Positions 37,003 to 50,688 of a DNA stretch of 64,000 bases are shown piece by piece (position 1 is the first letter of the stretch; the number at the start of each line of letters is the position of its first letter). Below the pieces are notes generated by a model that saw only the letters and a list, made by a program, of their open reading frames with translations, did not search any database and was not told where the DNA came from. Origin of the DNA: Ancylostoma caninum. Taxonomy: Eukaryota > Nematoda > Chromadorea > Rhabditida > Ancylostomatidae. Position numbers and translations under genes: made by a program. Location: assembly GCA_037903475.1 (NCBI GenBank), contig JBAJFG010000352.1:434001-498000 (forward strand). Reading direction: 5' to 3'.

Positions 37003-38278
37003 TTAGGTGCGTGCAAAAGTTCCGGGGCAGTTGGTGGTATTTCACCATTCAACGTCGTTTTGCTCCTTGCGTTTGCGATATCCTGCAAGGGTTTTCATGC
37101 GTGCTGGTAGCCTAAAACACCTGCTACCTATACCACTTTTGGCTCGGGTCTATGTCACAGCGTTGCTCTGTTTTGGGTGTAAAACCAGTTCTATAAGCTG
37201 TACAATATTTTGGGGAATTTCGCTTTATGAAATCAAATCTAGACGATCAACAGGGGAAGCGACCCATAACATCAATAATGCGTTTGTGGAGAGTATGCTC
37301 TCTAAAACGCCAGGTGCTCGACGCTTCCTAGGAATTCTGAGCAGAGATGAGAGCCTGGAAAATGCTTTGCAAGTTGGTCACAGATTTGGTCATCGCAAAA
37401 GCACCAGGAAAGAGCAGGTTGAACCGGACCTTGTGCAAAGTGCGCAAGACATTACGGGAAATTCAGTCAACAATGTCTCGTCACTTGAAGAAAATCGATA
37501 AGAAGGGGAAGCTGAGTGGATGGATTTTTCGTGAGTGGAGCGAAGAGCACCAATGTTCACACTGGCAAGTCTACAGATATCCGATCTTCAGATTTCCTAA
37601 CAATTCGTTTCATGGGAGAATAGTTATTGTTGATAGAGAATAGGTCATGTACGACAATAGGAAGAGGTCATCCCAGAGTCCGGGCTCCTGCCACCCACCT
37701 AAAAAAATGGCCGAACCATCACTACCTTCTTTTTAAAAATTTTGACCTTTCATGGTCAGCAGCGTGACTCATCTGCAATGAATTTGTTATCTAATGAATG
37801 CGCAATAATCTCCCTTTAGTACTTTCTTTTCCCTAAAGTAATCATGGGAAAACTCTTAAGCATAGGGCCGACACAGGCGGAAATGTGTGGTCTGACCCGG
37901 CTGTGGGATAACGCATACCAGCACGTTGCAGTGTCGACCTTATAAAGAATTGGTCATTCGTGCTCCGAAATTCTAGCCTAACCTTTATTACTCCTTATAT
38001 CCGCCTCTAACAGACTACCCCCATTTCAACCTTCTTTGGCTTTACTTCCGCTGTAAAACTTTCAATGAACAGACCCTACTGGAAAACGACGTGTACCACT
38101 ATTACAAGTGTAGACCTGTCAAATTTTTAGCTTCTGGAAAAATCTTTTCTGTGCATTATTGGCAACGTTACGCAGATGCCAATGCTTTTTGTTTTGAACA
38201 AAATTGCTGACGTTGAGTCAAGTTATGGCGTTCTGAAAAATTAGGTGCAGCTGCCCCGGAACTTTTGCACGCACCTAA
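37003..38278 (+). mobile_element. Near full-length mariner with degenerate transposase
   Basis: Perfect 28-bp terminal inverted repeats (TTAGGTGCGTGCAAAAGTTC then CGGGGCAG) at 37003 and, reversed, ending 38278. TA target duplications flank the element at 37001-37002 and 38279-38280. The length of 1276 bp is normal for mariner. The plus strand shows transposase pieces in different frames: SRRSTGEATHNINNAF (about 37232-37285), from the N-terminal DNA-binding domain, and MSRHLKKIDKKGKLSGW (about 37475-37525). Frame changes and loss of the catalytic part mean it is inactive as written. The intact ends suggest a fairly recent insertion. Located upstream of gene A. Confidence 0.92.
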
Positions 38279-39895
38279 TACTAAAACCTGAATTCAATAA
38301 GACAGAAGAAAGGAAGTTTACGTGGGCAAAAATTCCGGTTGTCTGCATTGAGTGCTGATTCAGCGGATTGCTCGAAACGCGCACGAGAATAAAAAAGCCA
38401 CAGAAGATGAGGATGACACTCTAAGTGTCCTATTCATTTTTGTTTTGGCCCGTGCAGCATTAGAGTCCAACCAATATTCATGAAACTAACGCTTACGAGT
38501 TCGTCTTTTGTAGAGTGTCATTGTAAAACTAATAAAATTTTTGTAACGAGACAGAAAAACATGTTCTTCACCTTAAAGTGTTCGCGAGGTTACGATCTTT
38601 GGGATACACCATCAATGCTGACAGAACCAGGTCTTCAGAAATCCTTACAAATAACACAGGAACTTATGTAACAGCCCGATAGAAGTGTGCAAAAGAAAAC
38701 TCAAAGTGTGGGTGGTGCTACTGATTGAGCTTTAACCAAAACAGCAAAATTAATTTACACTCAGAATAAAGGTAGTAGAAGAGTTCAACAGTTTCTTTCA
38801 GATAGCGATTCTCAACTCGACTGCTTTCTCCAACTGGAGTCTCACCTCTATTAATTCTCAACAGATTATGCTTTGTTACTTTTAGCCAGCTTCAGAAATG
38901 CAGAAGAAAATACGAAAAGAGGTGCAATGAAAGCATGCGATTTAATATGTACATGGGAGAAGAGTAAGAGAAACTGAGTCAGTGTTCCATGAAACACAGA
39001 TATTGCTCCTGAACTGTTGAAATACCACTCGAGAAAACTCCAGAATGCAGCGAACTGAAGACGATCACACAGTGAAGAGCAAGAATGGGATTTCGGAAGA
39101 GAAAATAATGACCACTGGAAAAGGCCATGAATAGGACTGGGCTTTTAGTGTTATAATACAGTAAATACTTCATTCAGGAAAAGAAACTGAATGAAGTCGA
39201 ATATTATCATGTACCATTCTAGTGGGAATCAAAAAATTCGCATGTAATGTGATGGAGTGCCTCCATGTAAATAGAAAATGATTCAAAGCAAATATAATGT
39301 TTACACAAGTTCAGCAATAACAGCTCTTTTCCAACATGCGTATGTAACGAAACTCTGTATGAAATAAAAACAACTCAGACCTATAACCACTGAAAATCGC
39401 AATTACAGAAACGAGTCATGAAGTTATAACAAAAAAAAAAGCCCTACACGAATCCCTGATGCTCAGCAAGTGATACAAACCCTACAAGGGTTTTTGGTGC
39501 TTAGCAATTGATACGAATTCTTGGTCCAATCACAACTGATCGAGAAAAAATGAATTTTCAAATAGTGCAGAACAGCTACATGCGTACATATTGATAATAA
39601 TAATTTCGGCCTTCCCATAGTTTCACAGGTGGCTATTCAAGAAAATTTGAAAGTTTTTTTTTTACAATCGAAGATGTGATTTTGGAAAAGGAAGGAAGTA
39701 TCTTTACAATGAGAGAAATGTTGAAAAGTGAGCAAGCAAAATTTCAAAGACACCGGCTTTTCAACTGATCACTAAGAAAAATCCAACATTTCATGCTTGA
39801 CGACCTACAGTAGAACTCTGAATATCAATAACAAACAAAAAACAGGGCAATAGCTCTATAAATCACTAGTGAGATGAACAGGTAAAAAACCCATA
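38279..39895. other. Intergenic region between gene B and the mariner
   Basis: No gene supported. The stretch 39445-39470 (CCCTACACGAATCCCTGATG) resembles 52805-52830 (ACCTGTACGAGTCCCTGGTG), downstream of gene C. The flanks of B and C may therefore also be related. Otherwise AT-rich and featureless. Confidence 0.4.
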
Positions 39896-42800
39896 TTAAG
39901 AAAGACCTAATTGAGAATGAAGAAAATTCTTCTCGTCTCGAAGGTTGCGGTTGTTGGCGACAAGGATCCTGAATTGAATTTACAAATAAATCTGTATAGG
40001 AAGCCCAATGAAATATTTAGGGGAACCACCAACCCGAACGTAGTCCTAAAATAAGGTGGTACTGACGAATCCTGCTTCACTCGCTCGAACAGCTTCATTT
40101 CCCATTCCTCATCCGTGCAGCCTTCTTTCTGGATTTGTCAATAATTGTTGAGGAAGACTTGAAAACTCTAGTTCTATGTACCAACTGTATCGTACATTGG
40201 CTATGTCCTCAGTGGCAATGTCCGTAGCCTCTACATAAGATGTCGCCGCAGTTTTGGAAATGGAAGCAGTAACGGAGGCTCTGTCAGACGAGGTTCCCTA
40301 GAAATTGCGAAGCATTTCTTCATATGTATAGATCCAGAAATCATATCATATGCCATCTAGGTTGGAAAGTTTCTCGCAATAAGTAGAAAGAATGAAAAAA
40401 CAAATCTGAAGTGACCAATCTAAAAAAAGTTTTAAAAAAATTCACTTCCGGATACTCAGTATTTTTCTCGTATATAAACAGAAAAATTTCCACCAAAATT
40501 ATTAATCTGGTCAAGAAATGAGAAGTTGAGGAAAAGCGGGCAAGTTCAAGAAACCCCGAGAACTTATTTGAAAACCTTATACGAACAATACACTCTGTTA
40601 GATCAATCACTGAGAAATGTGATGTCAGGGAAATATGCGAATGAGCATTCAGAAGGGTGAAATGCTGATGATGCGGAGCAAAGGGCAGGTCAGTACCGCT
40701 CGATTCTTCGCGATGTACACTTGTTAGGATTGAAATTTAAGATTGAACAACTATTCTATGCATTTGCATATTTTACACTATAAACAAATTTTGGTGATGT
40801 GGAGTGGCTTCTTACGAAGCTCCATAATGAAGGTAATTGAATCTTTCCCACTGCAAGTGTGGAAAAGGAAGTAAAGCTCACCAATCCAGCCGAACGTAGC
40901 CCTGCTAATTCTACAGAACAGCGAAATTTGAGAGACGTCGAACAGATTCAATTGGAGGGCGATTATCTTGATTATGGAGCCAACTCCATTCAATTTTATG
41001 AGGTATAAATTAAATATTTGTATGGTTCCTACTACTGTTCCTTAAAGCCAGGGGCCCACCTAGTCCTGCATATTGGAGATATTAGCAGATTCTTGATGTA
41101 CTCGGCACGCTGATTCAATGTACATCAAAAGTCCCAGGACTGACGAAAACCCGTTTTTATTAGGGTCAAAGTACCCGCTCCTTGGAGCGTTGGAGCAGGA
41201 CGGGTTCGCTCCAAGCTGTTCTGGTTGTCCGCCAAAGAAGCAACGTCAGCTGAACACATTTTGTCCGTCCAATCGCTAAGATCAGGGGTGATGCATGTCT
41301 TTACACGTCAATTTGCCTCAGCAAACTGTTACAAGCCCCATCCCGAAAAACGGGTTCACGTAGATGCCACTTCGGGGACATTCCATGTACACCGCCAGGA
41401 TCAGCGCATCAAGAAGATTCCGAAAATGGTCACAGCTCAAGCACGAGCATGAGGTGGGCCTCTGCCTCTGGGAAGTTTTTACTCAAGCCACTCAAAATTC
41501 CACACATGCTCTCATCCCCAGCCACGACAAAACATTAGAGCCTTAGGTCGAAGTCTCACGCTTTCAAGGTAGGAGAACCAACCTCAGGCTGGTAAGCGGC
41601 TTCGCAACTTGGCGTGATCAGAGATGCATCAAAAACAGGCTGTGGTTGAACAGGGCAGCTGAGAGGTGCTGATTCTGCTGCGTCGGGCTCCTCTGGGGCA
41701 ACAATATCCTGAAAGTGAGTGTATATTTAAAACCAAAGCTTAAAAACATATTTTTCCGTAAAAATGTTTTCGTATTTACGAAATTATTTCGAAACCACCA
41801 CAGTTACCCACAGTTCTAAACGCGTCGTCTGAATAATTTTCCTTGAAGCGAAACTTCACATGTCGGGCAGGGCCCTCGTGAGGGATGGCGTGCTCCCTAA
41901 AAAGTTTCTAAAAGACCCTGGAACAAATAAACAACTGAGAAAAAATAGAAGCACGATCCAAACCTCAAAGCATGAACCACATAGACAAGGAAGAAGTGAT
42001 CGAATCTTCGTGAGATTTCTTTCAAAAGCGTGTTCGGAAGGGACTGCTGAGGCTCACAGCTCTCGCAGAACCTTCGTAACACATCTGAAATAGCAGACTC
42101 CTCCCCAAATATCACTAAAAAAATTGGGTAGCAACCGTTATTGAAAATTTACAATAATGCTCGAAGGATTCACAGTCGAAGGTGTCGCCACGAAACAAGA
42201 ATTTGTTAATAATCCACCTATGTAGGCAGCGGCTAACCAATCTAACCAGCTGTTCACTCTGAAACGTTCTGAACTAGAATCAAGATTACTATTCACACGG
42301 TTCGAAATGCTTCTTTGGAAAAAAACTGCATCAAACCAGGTCCAAAAATTTCCTTGAGAATGGGAACATGGGGGAATCAGAGGGATCACCATCTATAAAT
42401 TTGCAAATTTGCAAGAACCATAAACGAGACAGGCACATATTTTCAATCCCTCCGAAATCTAGTGTTTGTGGCCAGAATCCAGGACTTTTCGAGAATCTTG
42501 TCTACTACACACTGTCGATGAGAATAGCTATACATATGAGAAATTCAAAAATTCAGGTATCCTTCATGTACCACTTGTGGAGTCTACGCCTGGAGCGGGC
42601 GAATGTTCTCACTATTCCACCCAGGCCGCATCAGAAAACCTCTGAATGTTTAGCACTACAGCGGCACGGATCGATATATCGATTATTTGGAAGAAACTGG
42701 AAAAGAAAACTTTCGTCCCAATTGTGTACGAATAGAATGACCACCACACCTATTTAATGGTATTTTTTTCGTATAAGGTCATGTTTAATTGGCAGACAGA

Positions 42801-45800
42801 AAACGTCCGATATCATCACTAATTTCTGGTCATGTTTCTATTGTTTTTTTTAGCATGAAGAGCATAGTCACGATCGCTCGAATTGACAACGGTACAACTA
42901 TGACTGTATCGTTGAATTATTTGACTCAGAAATGCTCTGAATTGGAGTAGACAAAGCCAGTTAGCCATGGGCCCGGACGCATCATTAGAAGGCTGATAAA
43001 GCCAATTAAACACCAAATTTGGGTACGTTAACACATTTACCATAAGTAATCAGCAAATGTAGGGAAGGATTTGTTGGACAAGAATATAGCGCTAAAAGCC
43101 CAGATTTCTTTTCCTCGAGAAAGGTCGCGCTTTCCCAGTAACGCATCGGAATGGGAGAATCGAGAGCATGTAGACTTACCAAACCTTAGAAGATAGGAAG
43201 AAATGAGATTCTACTCAAAAATGAAGGAATGAAAGCAAGTCTCACGACAAGCGGAGAAGAGGATAAGGAAATTCATATTCACATTGCGACCTTTGGCATA
43301 AGATTGGCGATAAAATGCCATAAACATTATATTCTTGCACAACTTGGATTTTTTCTGCATAACTTCGATTTCTGCACAAGTTTCACAAGAAAAAAAAGAA
43401 AATAACAGAAAAAAAATCACCTTTACAAGAGGCACCCAGTCGCACAGAACGGAGAGTACGTTCCTTGCATATATTTTTACCTCTCTTAATGGTATGAATT
43501 CTCTTACTCTTCTGAAAAAAAGTTCATTATTCCGGCGACTGAATGGGTTTGGGCAGTTCGAAAACAAAGGAACAATTCGCATCCCATCAAAATACATATT
43601 TATGTTTACTTTCAGCAGTTTAGAAAGAAATTGACTGAGATTTTTTGGGATGCACATAACGCAATTTATTCTAGGCGCGTGAGTTCGTCAGATGTTGAGC
43701 CGCAGGTGCGCTCAAGATGCAGCTCATACGTAAACTTGACGCAAAGAAATCGCTTGTGCCCACCACAGCTACACTCCATCGCATGGAGCGCTATTCATAA
43801 AAATCTTCCAACAATTGCGGGTATGACGCACGCATGCACTTACTGTAGTTCGCTGTGAAGGAGTGTACAGAAAAAAATTAAATCGTGAGAAACTTACGTA
43901 CCCGGTCCTCGGCGTGAAATGCCTGAAACATTGGTCTCTTACGTGCACAGAACTTCTACCCGAAAGAAAATTCGGACAAAGTGAAAAAGTCACCCATGTC
44001 GGATTCTTGACTGCGTGAATTTCAGTAGACGAGAATATTCGTGCATTTGTATGATGAATACGGGAAAGTCAACTTCCAGCCTTGCAAACAGCTTTTCGCC
44101 CAGGATAAGTCTAGTGATCTCTGGCACAGGTAAGTGAGCAATCTAAAACATAAAACAGAAATCCGCTTTGATACTCAGGTCGGCATTAACCAGCGTTTGG
44201 AGCCCAGGACGCCAAAGAAGGTCAGATTTGGCTCCCGAGACCTTCTTCTGAATAATTTTTGCAAGTTCCATAGCTAGCTATCAGAATTTACCAGAACGTA
44301 TGGTGATGTTTCTTCACAGAAGGACATCTCAACCTATACCCCACTAAGTGATGAAGGAACTTTATGAATTTAGTATTTTTATTCAGAAACAGTTAGATCA
44401 CTATGTAGTTTGAGTGCACCATCCCACCTCCAAATCGTCTCTGAGCTTTTCATACAAAAAGAACCTCCAGGTGTTACTGATCACAACGGCATACTTGACT
44501 CCATGCAAGCTGCCGAAAAACCTTTTCGAGCCCCGACCTTTGCGGAGCCTGTGGGCGGCGCCAAAGCGATACCTGGGGTTTCAGTCCCACGCACTACTGG
44601 GACGTGGGGCGCTCTCGTAATACTGTTAGGTAGTGGAAGAATAAAAGCTCTCAGGAAAAGGGCAAGTTTGCTCAAAACTGAGTTTACAAACGTACACTGT
44701 ACGGAAACCTCACCCTGGAGCCCTAGCGCCGTCGCTGGCTCCTCCCGCAAGCTCAAGAGTTGGTGCTCAAAAGGAGTGTTGTTGTTTTTTTTTTTGAAGA
44801 ACAAAGTGCATTTTTGCACAGAATCACGTATGCGATTGTGATCATCTGGGGATTCTCGCATGTGGAATTCTCAAAAATGATTTCGTGTTCTTAAGAATCT
44901 GGAGTGATAAAGAACTTTTATTCAGTTATACTTAAATAGTTATGTAACTCAAGGGAATTTCTCCAAATCCACTATGATAGGAGAAATCTCGGACGCCACA
45001 CGTTGGCCCAGTAAAACAAGTTCAAGTAAGATCTCCGGTGCTCAGTTTTCATTGTAAATCTAGCAACAAAGCTATAACCTGACCTGATAAAGGAGAGACG
45101 CACAGTCGCTACCATCTTGCATGTCGTCGAAAGTAGGAGCATATTGTTCACTCATCGGTATACATACGCCCATATCCTGGAGCAGAGGGAGATTTCAAAT
45201 ACGCTAGAGCATGGGGATAGTACCAGTGATTGGGCATGAATTTTAAAAAAAATGGCAAATAAAGGCGAAGAAAACGGATGAAGTGTGAAAGTATCTTGAA
45301 AGGGTTTTAAAAAATGTGTAAAGTGTGACTGTACAATATTTCTTTCATTTTCTAATATCGAGCTGCCGTGAAACCTAATATGCTGGTATTTTCTTGATCA
45401 GTGTTTGATGAGAGCTTCTCTGTTAGCACTTTAATCCGCTAAACTTTCGGCGATTAGCGTGTTCCTCAGACCGAGCAGGAAGAAAAGAGGAAAAGAAGAA
45501 AGACGAGGAACAGAGATCTGAAGAAGGCTCTAAACGAAGAAAGCTTAGTGGAATAAAGCTAACACAGTAGCTCTCATCAAACCCTGATTTTGAAACAAAA
45601 AAAAATGATTTTTTCATCTAACTTTCATTTGTTTAACGAAAAGTGGGATAGATTTAGTCGCATGTGGCTGAGCCAGAGCTTGTCGCACAAGTTTTCGACA
45701 ACTTATTGGTGCGGGTGTGAAACCCCCGCTATACGCCCTACCTCGTTGGAAACACAGAAGCAGATCTTCGAGTCAGCCGAATGTGCTCCCATGCGGAACA

Positions 45801-48800
45801 GTGATCCTGGAGTAGGTTCCTGAAACGGGAAACATTGAAGAAATAAACCCACTCTAAGTAAGAAACTAAGAGAAACTACCAAATTCTTCAATCGGAAGAA
45901 TGGTTCGCCAGCCTTCGAAAACTTCGTCACTACTTGGTCTCTGAACATAACTTTATGGCATCCTTCTTGGTTAGTAGACATGAAAGCCTCACCGCAGGGC
46001 GTGTACACAGTATAACACAAAAAATCGCATAGCATTAGCGAGCAGACATTCCATCAGTTCAGTCACTTCCTCGCCGGGCAAACCAGTCGTCTGCTGAATA
46101 GCGTACGGATCAACCGACGTTAAATTACCTGAAAATTACTAGTTCATGGTGTTCATAGTCACATGGAAGGACTTCCGTGCATCTGCTCATAACATCTTCC
46201 TTTTTCTTGAAAGGAACTTGAATCTGCTCTTCTAGACGATTTCCTTGGGTTTTACATCATTTCATACTGATCGGTGCCCTTGATACATCGATGTTTCTGG
46301 GGATAATTTTTGGATTTGGAAAGATTTGACATCATAGGCCAATACTAGACACCTCATCACAATCAATTTGTAGAGCTTGCCGTTCTCTTCTTACAAGAAG
46401 CTCTCAGAAGCAGATCCTGAAAGGATTGGGATAGGGGTCCTAAGGATCAAGAGCCTGAGGTTCAGTAACGCTCCTGGGTAAGAGTGTCGTCGTACTTATG
46501 GGCCAGTTCAAAAATATGCTGATGCAATGCTATTGGATCCGTCAACGCTAACTCCGTTACCAAGTTCCGAGAGTTGGTCTGACGAAGCCGATAGGGTTAT
46601 GGAGTACGAGCTATATATAGATCCAACATTTAAAAAAACAGAATTATGTGATAGGTAGCATGAGAATTATTCCAGATCTTCGTGCAGCCCGTCGGCTGGT
46701 CGGGTAGCGGGACCCACACGAGCAAACGCAGGCATACAGAGCTCATTTGCGTTCCTGTGTCCCCTAAGTGATTTCGCACGACAAAGAGAGGCAGATCTTG
46801 ACGTCGGGTAGGCGCTAAGAGCATTTGGGCTGGGGAAGCCCTTCATCTGTAACGAGTTAGAATTGGGGGGATGTGGGGTGGGGGGTAGATGAGCCGGGGG
46901 ACTGCAAATGGTTGTACAGTTTTGAGTAATTCTGCAACTTCACAGTTATGCGCTTTACGCTTGAGCGAGAGCGGTTTACGGAGGCGAGGAAGGCGGGACG
47001 TGGCAGAAGCAGGCAACCAGAGCCGGCATGCAGAGCGTCTCTGCCCAAGAGGGCCGCGCCGCGGTCCGCCCCTTGCTAGCGTCCGTTTGGAGTGCCCTGT
47101 AGTTCTCCAAACATCCATGAACTCTGGAAATTTGACCCACAAAACAACTTATTTAGGCAGATCACATTGCTGTTATGTTTACAAATTTATATTATCAGGA
47201 TCTCATGCTCACATAATGCAGCTTTGTAAAAAGACGCATCGACTAGAGGCGTTCCTGTTCTGGCGTTTGAAAGCAGGTCAGAGAGATGTTTGGAGAAAGA
47301 TCTCCGCTGGAAAAAAGACGATAAACAATGAATCCGATGAAAACCAAGGAAGGCTATAACCAATGCTCTACCTGCTTCCACTTCCAATGCGAATCAGACA
47401 CGAGAAGTCTCAAAACATGCTCGAAATAAAAACAAATCCCAGAAGGCGCGAGGAACTCGTCTCTAATAAAAAAACAATGAGACTGTAACTACTCCTGGGT
47501 AGCAACTGGGTAAACACGACGCTAAACGCAGGCAAACATGTTGATAATTTCACTGATGCGACCGGCTCCACAATATGTAAGTATCTCTAGTTCTAGCAAT
47601 TACATACTTATCCCAGGTTTTGCCGAAAAAAAATCAACATTAATCAGCGCGTGCTACATAAAAAAGGACCTTACCTGCAGTCATCGAAGAGAACAAGACG
47701 AGCAGAGTGTTTTCGGACTAGGAAGTCGTTCGCCACTGCTCTGAAACTTTTTTTTTCTCGAAAATTTCCGAAATATTCACACTAGCAGCGGTGTACTGAC
47801 CGCAGATCCAACTGAGAATGTTTCTCCTTTAACTCCCTGCAGAGCTCAAGCATATTCATTCCGACGACGGAGTTTTTGATCATCGAGTATATGCGGCGGC
47901 CGCACAGTAGGTTAGCAAGGTCTTCAACGGGAAGCAAAGAGACCTGCAAATTTTATTTATTAGGATTAAGGTAATGCATACGCTAGGAAAGAAGAGGAAT
48001 CACGGGATTTTGCAAGTACTCCTGTTATGACTATGATTCGTTTATCGGTTTAAGTGAATGTAAAACAAAATGGTTTTTCTGTGGTTTTGACTCCACCTTA
48101 GACCTAATAAAAGCACAAATTTTAATGGTATATCTCAGAATTTTCAAAAAAGCCAAAAATAAAGCCAATTCATTATTCTTCAAAGGTATATGGCAGAGAA
48201 AATATCCTCTTAGAAGATTATATGAAGTTAGGTGCAATTCTATGTACTCATGTCTGCCCGGTTCAAAGTGCTGAAACATGAGAAAGAAAAACTAACAAAT
48301 TCGGCCTACCTTCTAAATCTCTTTGAAAATAAAAAAAAATGGAAAGCACGAGAAAAAAAATCATAGATGAGTGATCACCCATCGCTCTTCCTAATAGGTG
48401 TAAGGAAAATTGCACAGTATTATAGAAGGTGAATCGGGATCGGACTCGCATTCCTTAGAAATTCTAGCCTGGACCTCACTTTAGGGGGTTTTCGATGCAC
48501 TGATCACGAAAATCGCACTAGTTTCTTATCCTTATCACGTTTTCCATGAAGATTTAGTGGGATCACAGTAGAAAACAAAGAGAAAATATGAAATTTGGTG
48601 ACGAAATGGCAGTCTGATCAGGCACATTCCCGCTTTTCTGCCTCGGAAAACCCCGGAAATTTCCTCACTAATTGATGAGAGGGTTAACGAATGTGATAAT
48701 CATTGGAATCGTAGCCACCTTGTACTGTAACACCACTTAACCAGGTTACAGTATCTGGCACTGCCACTATTTCGATTTCCTTGTCGAAAATTGCTACATT

Positions 48801-49856
48801 GTCGAAGATCTCCTACACTATTTCCACTGTAAACTTATGAAAACGGAGCTAGGGTAGAGAATAAGTGCGATTTTCGTGATCAGGGCATTGAATAACCCCC
48901 TAAAGTGAGGTCCGGGCTAGAATTTCTAAGGAATGCGAGTCCGATCCCGATCATCCCGCTTCACCTTCTATAATTCCGTGAAAATTGCTCAATGAACGTT
49001 CATTATGATGAAACGAGATGGCGCGTTCATAACTAGCCAACCTAATAGATTTCCATTGAGCTTTGTGGGTTATGAAGAGTAACTGTAATTCCGCAATGAA
49101 GTCTCAAAAAACCGTCCTGAAGTAAAAACAGCTGCCGATTCTTTTTGAATGTTACATACTTCTTAAACGGAATAAGGTTCACCAGATTCAGTGCCGGGCC
49201 TAAAGTTTGAGAAAGAAGTGCCTAGAAAAAGAACTCTCTAAGAAATAAGGAACATCGCAATGTTAGTTTCTAAGGCAGTCATAAATTTCAACATCTTGTT
49301 TGAGGCCAAGATCACTGAATGAAAAAGTTATGCAGGTCGGTACAACATCATTTATTTAGCCATCGAGGCTGTTAAAGGGGATGCAGCCTTGCCCTTGACG
49401 CCACACTGTATAATAAAACCTGAAAATCCTCTCAAACAACAAATGTGAAGAATTCGCTAAATTGTCCCGAATGTTTTGGGGTCATTCATGCAAAATATAC
49501 TAATCCTACTGGATATAACAGAAATGAAGCGGAATCACCTCATCCAGCATGGAACCCTGCTTGTCAGCATCAGCACTGAAGTCGTCCAGTGTTGGGATGT
49601 AAACTCGACCGTCAATATAACTGCTCTCCCCGTGTTCCTTCGGTCGGAATCTTCGTGGCAACAGCTCCATTTGTGCGGATTCACTTTCATAGAAAGCACT
49701 GTTATAGGAATAGCACCCAGCCTGTTTTGTTCTCGTCTTTTTAGTAAGTTTCTTCGTCGAGCGCTGGCTAGATGCAGCCCTAGCGGCTCTCGAGCGCCGA
49801 ACAGACTGCTGCTTGTTCTTGCCGGTAGATGTCCTCCCCTGCTTCGCTCTAGCCAT
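39896..49856 (-). CDS. Gene B: unrecognised two-module protein, closest paralogue of A
   Basis: About 695 residues in 19 exons on the minus strand: 49539-49856, 47801-47943, 47675-47740, 47372-47462, 47213-47306, 45993-46128, 45880-45950, 45742-45819, 45084-45176, 43994-44142, 43902-43922, 43421-43511, 42153-42258, 41964-42114, 41812-41896, 41583-41708, 40196-40297, 40034-40128, 39896-39968. Exons 1-6 and most later ones have exactly the lengths of gene A's. In exon 2, about 34 of 48 residues match A. Order: basic N-terminus (MARAKQGRTSTGKNKQQ), module 1 (IPTLDDF, LLPVEDLANLLCGRR, ends FFVLYCVHALR), module 2 (APTFDDM, LPVPEITRLILGEKLF, ends FFLVYVVHALR), variable linker, DEEWEMKLFERVKQD, final exon NRNLRDEKNFLHSQLGLS. 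A phase clash exists between exons 6 and 7, as in A, but here the gap is only about 42 bp. It may be a real oddity or an inactivating change. Function unknown. Confidence 0.8.
41045..41465. repeat. Probable MITE in gene B
   Basis: Ends read AGGGGCCCACCTAG at 41047 and, reversed, AGAGGCCCACCTCATG ending about 41463. The body has short inverted words around GCTCCTTGGAGCGTTGGAGC. Only the outer 12-14 bp are clearly inverted, so the assignment is tentative. Lies between exons 40196-40297 and 41583-41708. Confidence 0.5.
46150..47200. other. Long intron of gene B with GC-rich segment
   Basis: The intron between exons 45993-46128 and 47213-47306. 46855-47100 is unusually GC-rich, so frames are open on both strands (46889-47359 plus, 46843-47142 minus). 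None shows homology or splice structure. The phrase GTAGCGGGACCCAC at about 46707 also occurs at about 9331, so part is dispersed repeat. Confidence 0.5.
48421..48971. repeat. Foldback element in intron 1 of gene B
   Basis: Left arm 48421-48519 (GATCGGACTCGCATTCCTTA, AATTCTAGCC, CTCACTTTAGGGGGTT, TGATCACGAAAATCGCAC) is the reverse complement of 48867-48971 (GTGCGATTTTCGTGATCA, AACCCCCTAAAGTGAG, GGCTAGAATT, TAAGGAATGCGAGTCCGATC). The arms are about 100 bp, over 90% identical by eye, with a centre of about 350 bp. Both outer ends read TTATAGAAGGTGAA. Non-autonomous. Confidence 0.9.
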
Positions 49857-50688
49857 CAAAAAAATTCAGTTCAGGAGCGTTTTCTGGCTTTTGCGTCCAC
49901 AGTGATGAGAATTCCTTGAAAAGGAGGACTTTATAAAACAAAGCACTGAATACTCGGAGCTGAAACAAGAAAAAATGGTGACTAGTGCAAATTCATACTA
50001 ACGAATATTCTCAGATAAATGACTTTTTATTCATTTTCCGTGTTCTTGGTCATATCTTCGGCTAGCGAATGCAGGGATCGCAATCAGTGCTCGTTTAAGT
50101 CATTAATAAAAGAACTGACAGCTATAAATAATGTGTAATTATGTTGAAGTATGGTGCTGTATCATTTGATTTTGTCTTGATCAGTGAGCGAGAGAGCTCC
50201 TTTGCTACAATACTGCTCACGGGATCGCGAAAACCGGCGGTCGCTCCGGGGAGTTACCGTCGTTCACCGTCGCTTTGCCATAACCTCCTTAGAAATGCCC
50301 CAATCAAAGTGGTTTGGTCACCGTTCGATTTGTCTCAAGGGGATCTTTCAGAAGACCTACTGAATGTCGGAGTGAACTTTTGGTTTGCAGGTTTCCTCCA
50401 AGTAATCGATATATCGATTGATGCCGTGTAATGGCTCGCATTAGAGGCAGCAAAAACACGCGAGTTAAACTGGAACCCAAGCTTAAATTCGACCATTTAT
50501 TCTAAATTGAGTCAAAAACTTCCAGAGTCAAACATCTAGGAGCAGAACTGTGGAAAATCCACACTAACTCGACGACATCCAATTTTTGACGAAGTTGCTG
50601 ATTGAGCACACTATTGCAACAGACCTAGTAAACATGAGGCAACAGCAGGTTCAGGACAAGCCTTTGTGAACTTCATGTCCAGTAGTGC

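Noticed and set aside
44410..44861. 143-residue plus-strand and 126-residue minus-strand frames
   Set aside because: Located in a gene B intron, antisense to each other, with no recognisable domain.
46843..47359. GC-rich frames of 99 and 156 residues on opposite strands
   Set aside because: They lie within a gene B intron, overlap each other, and show no homology or splice structure.
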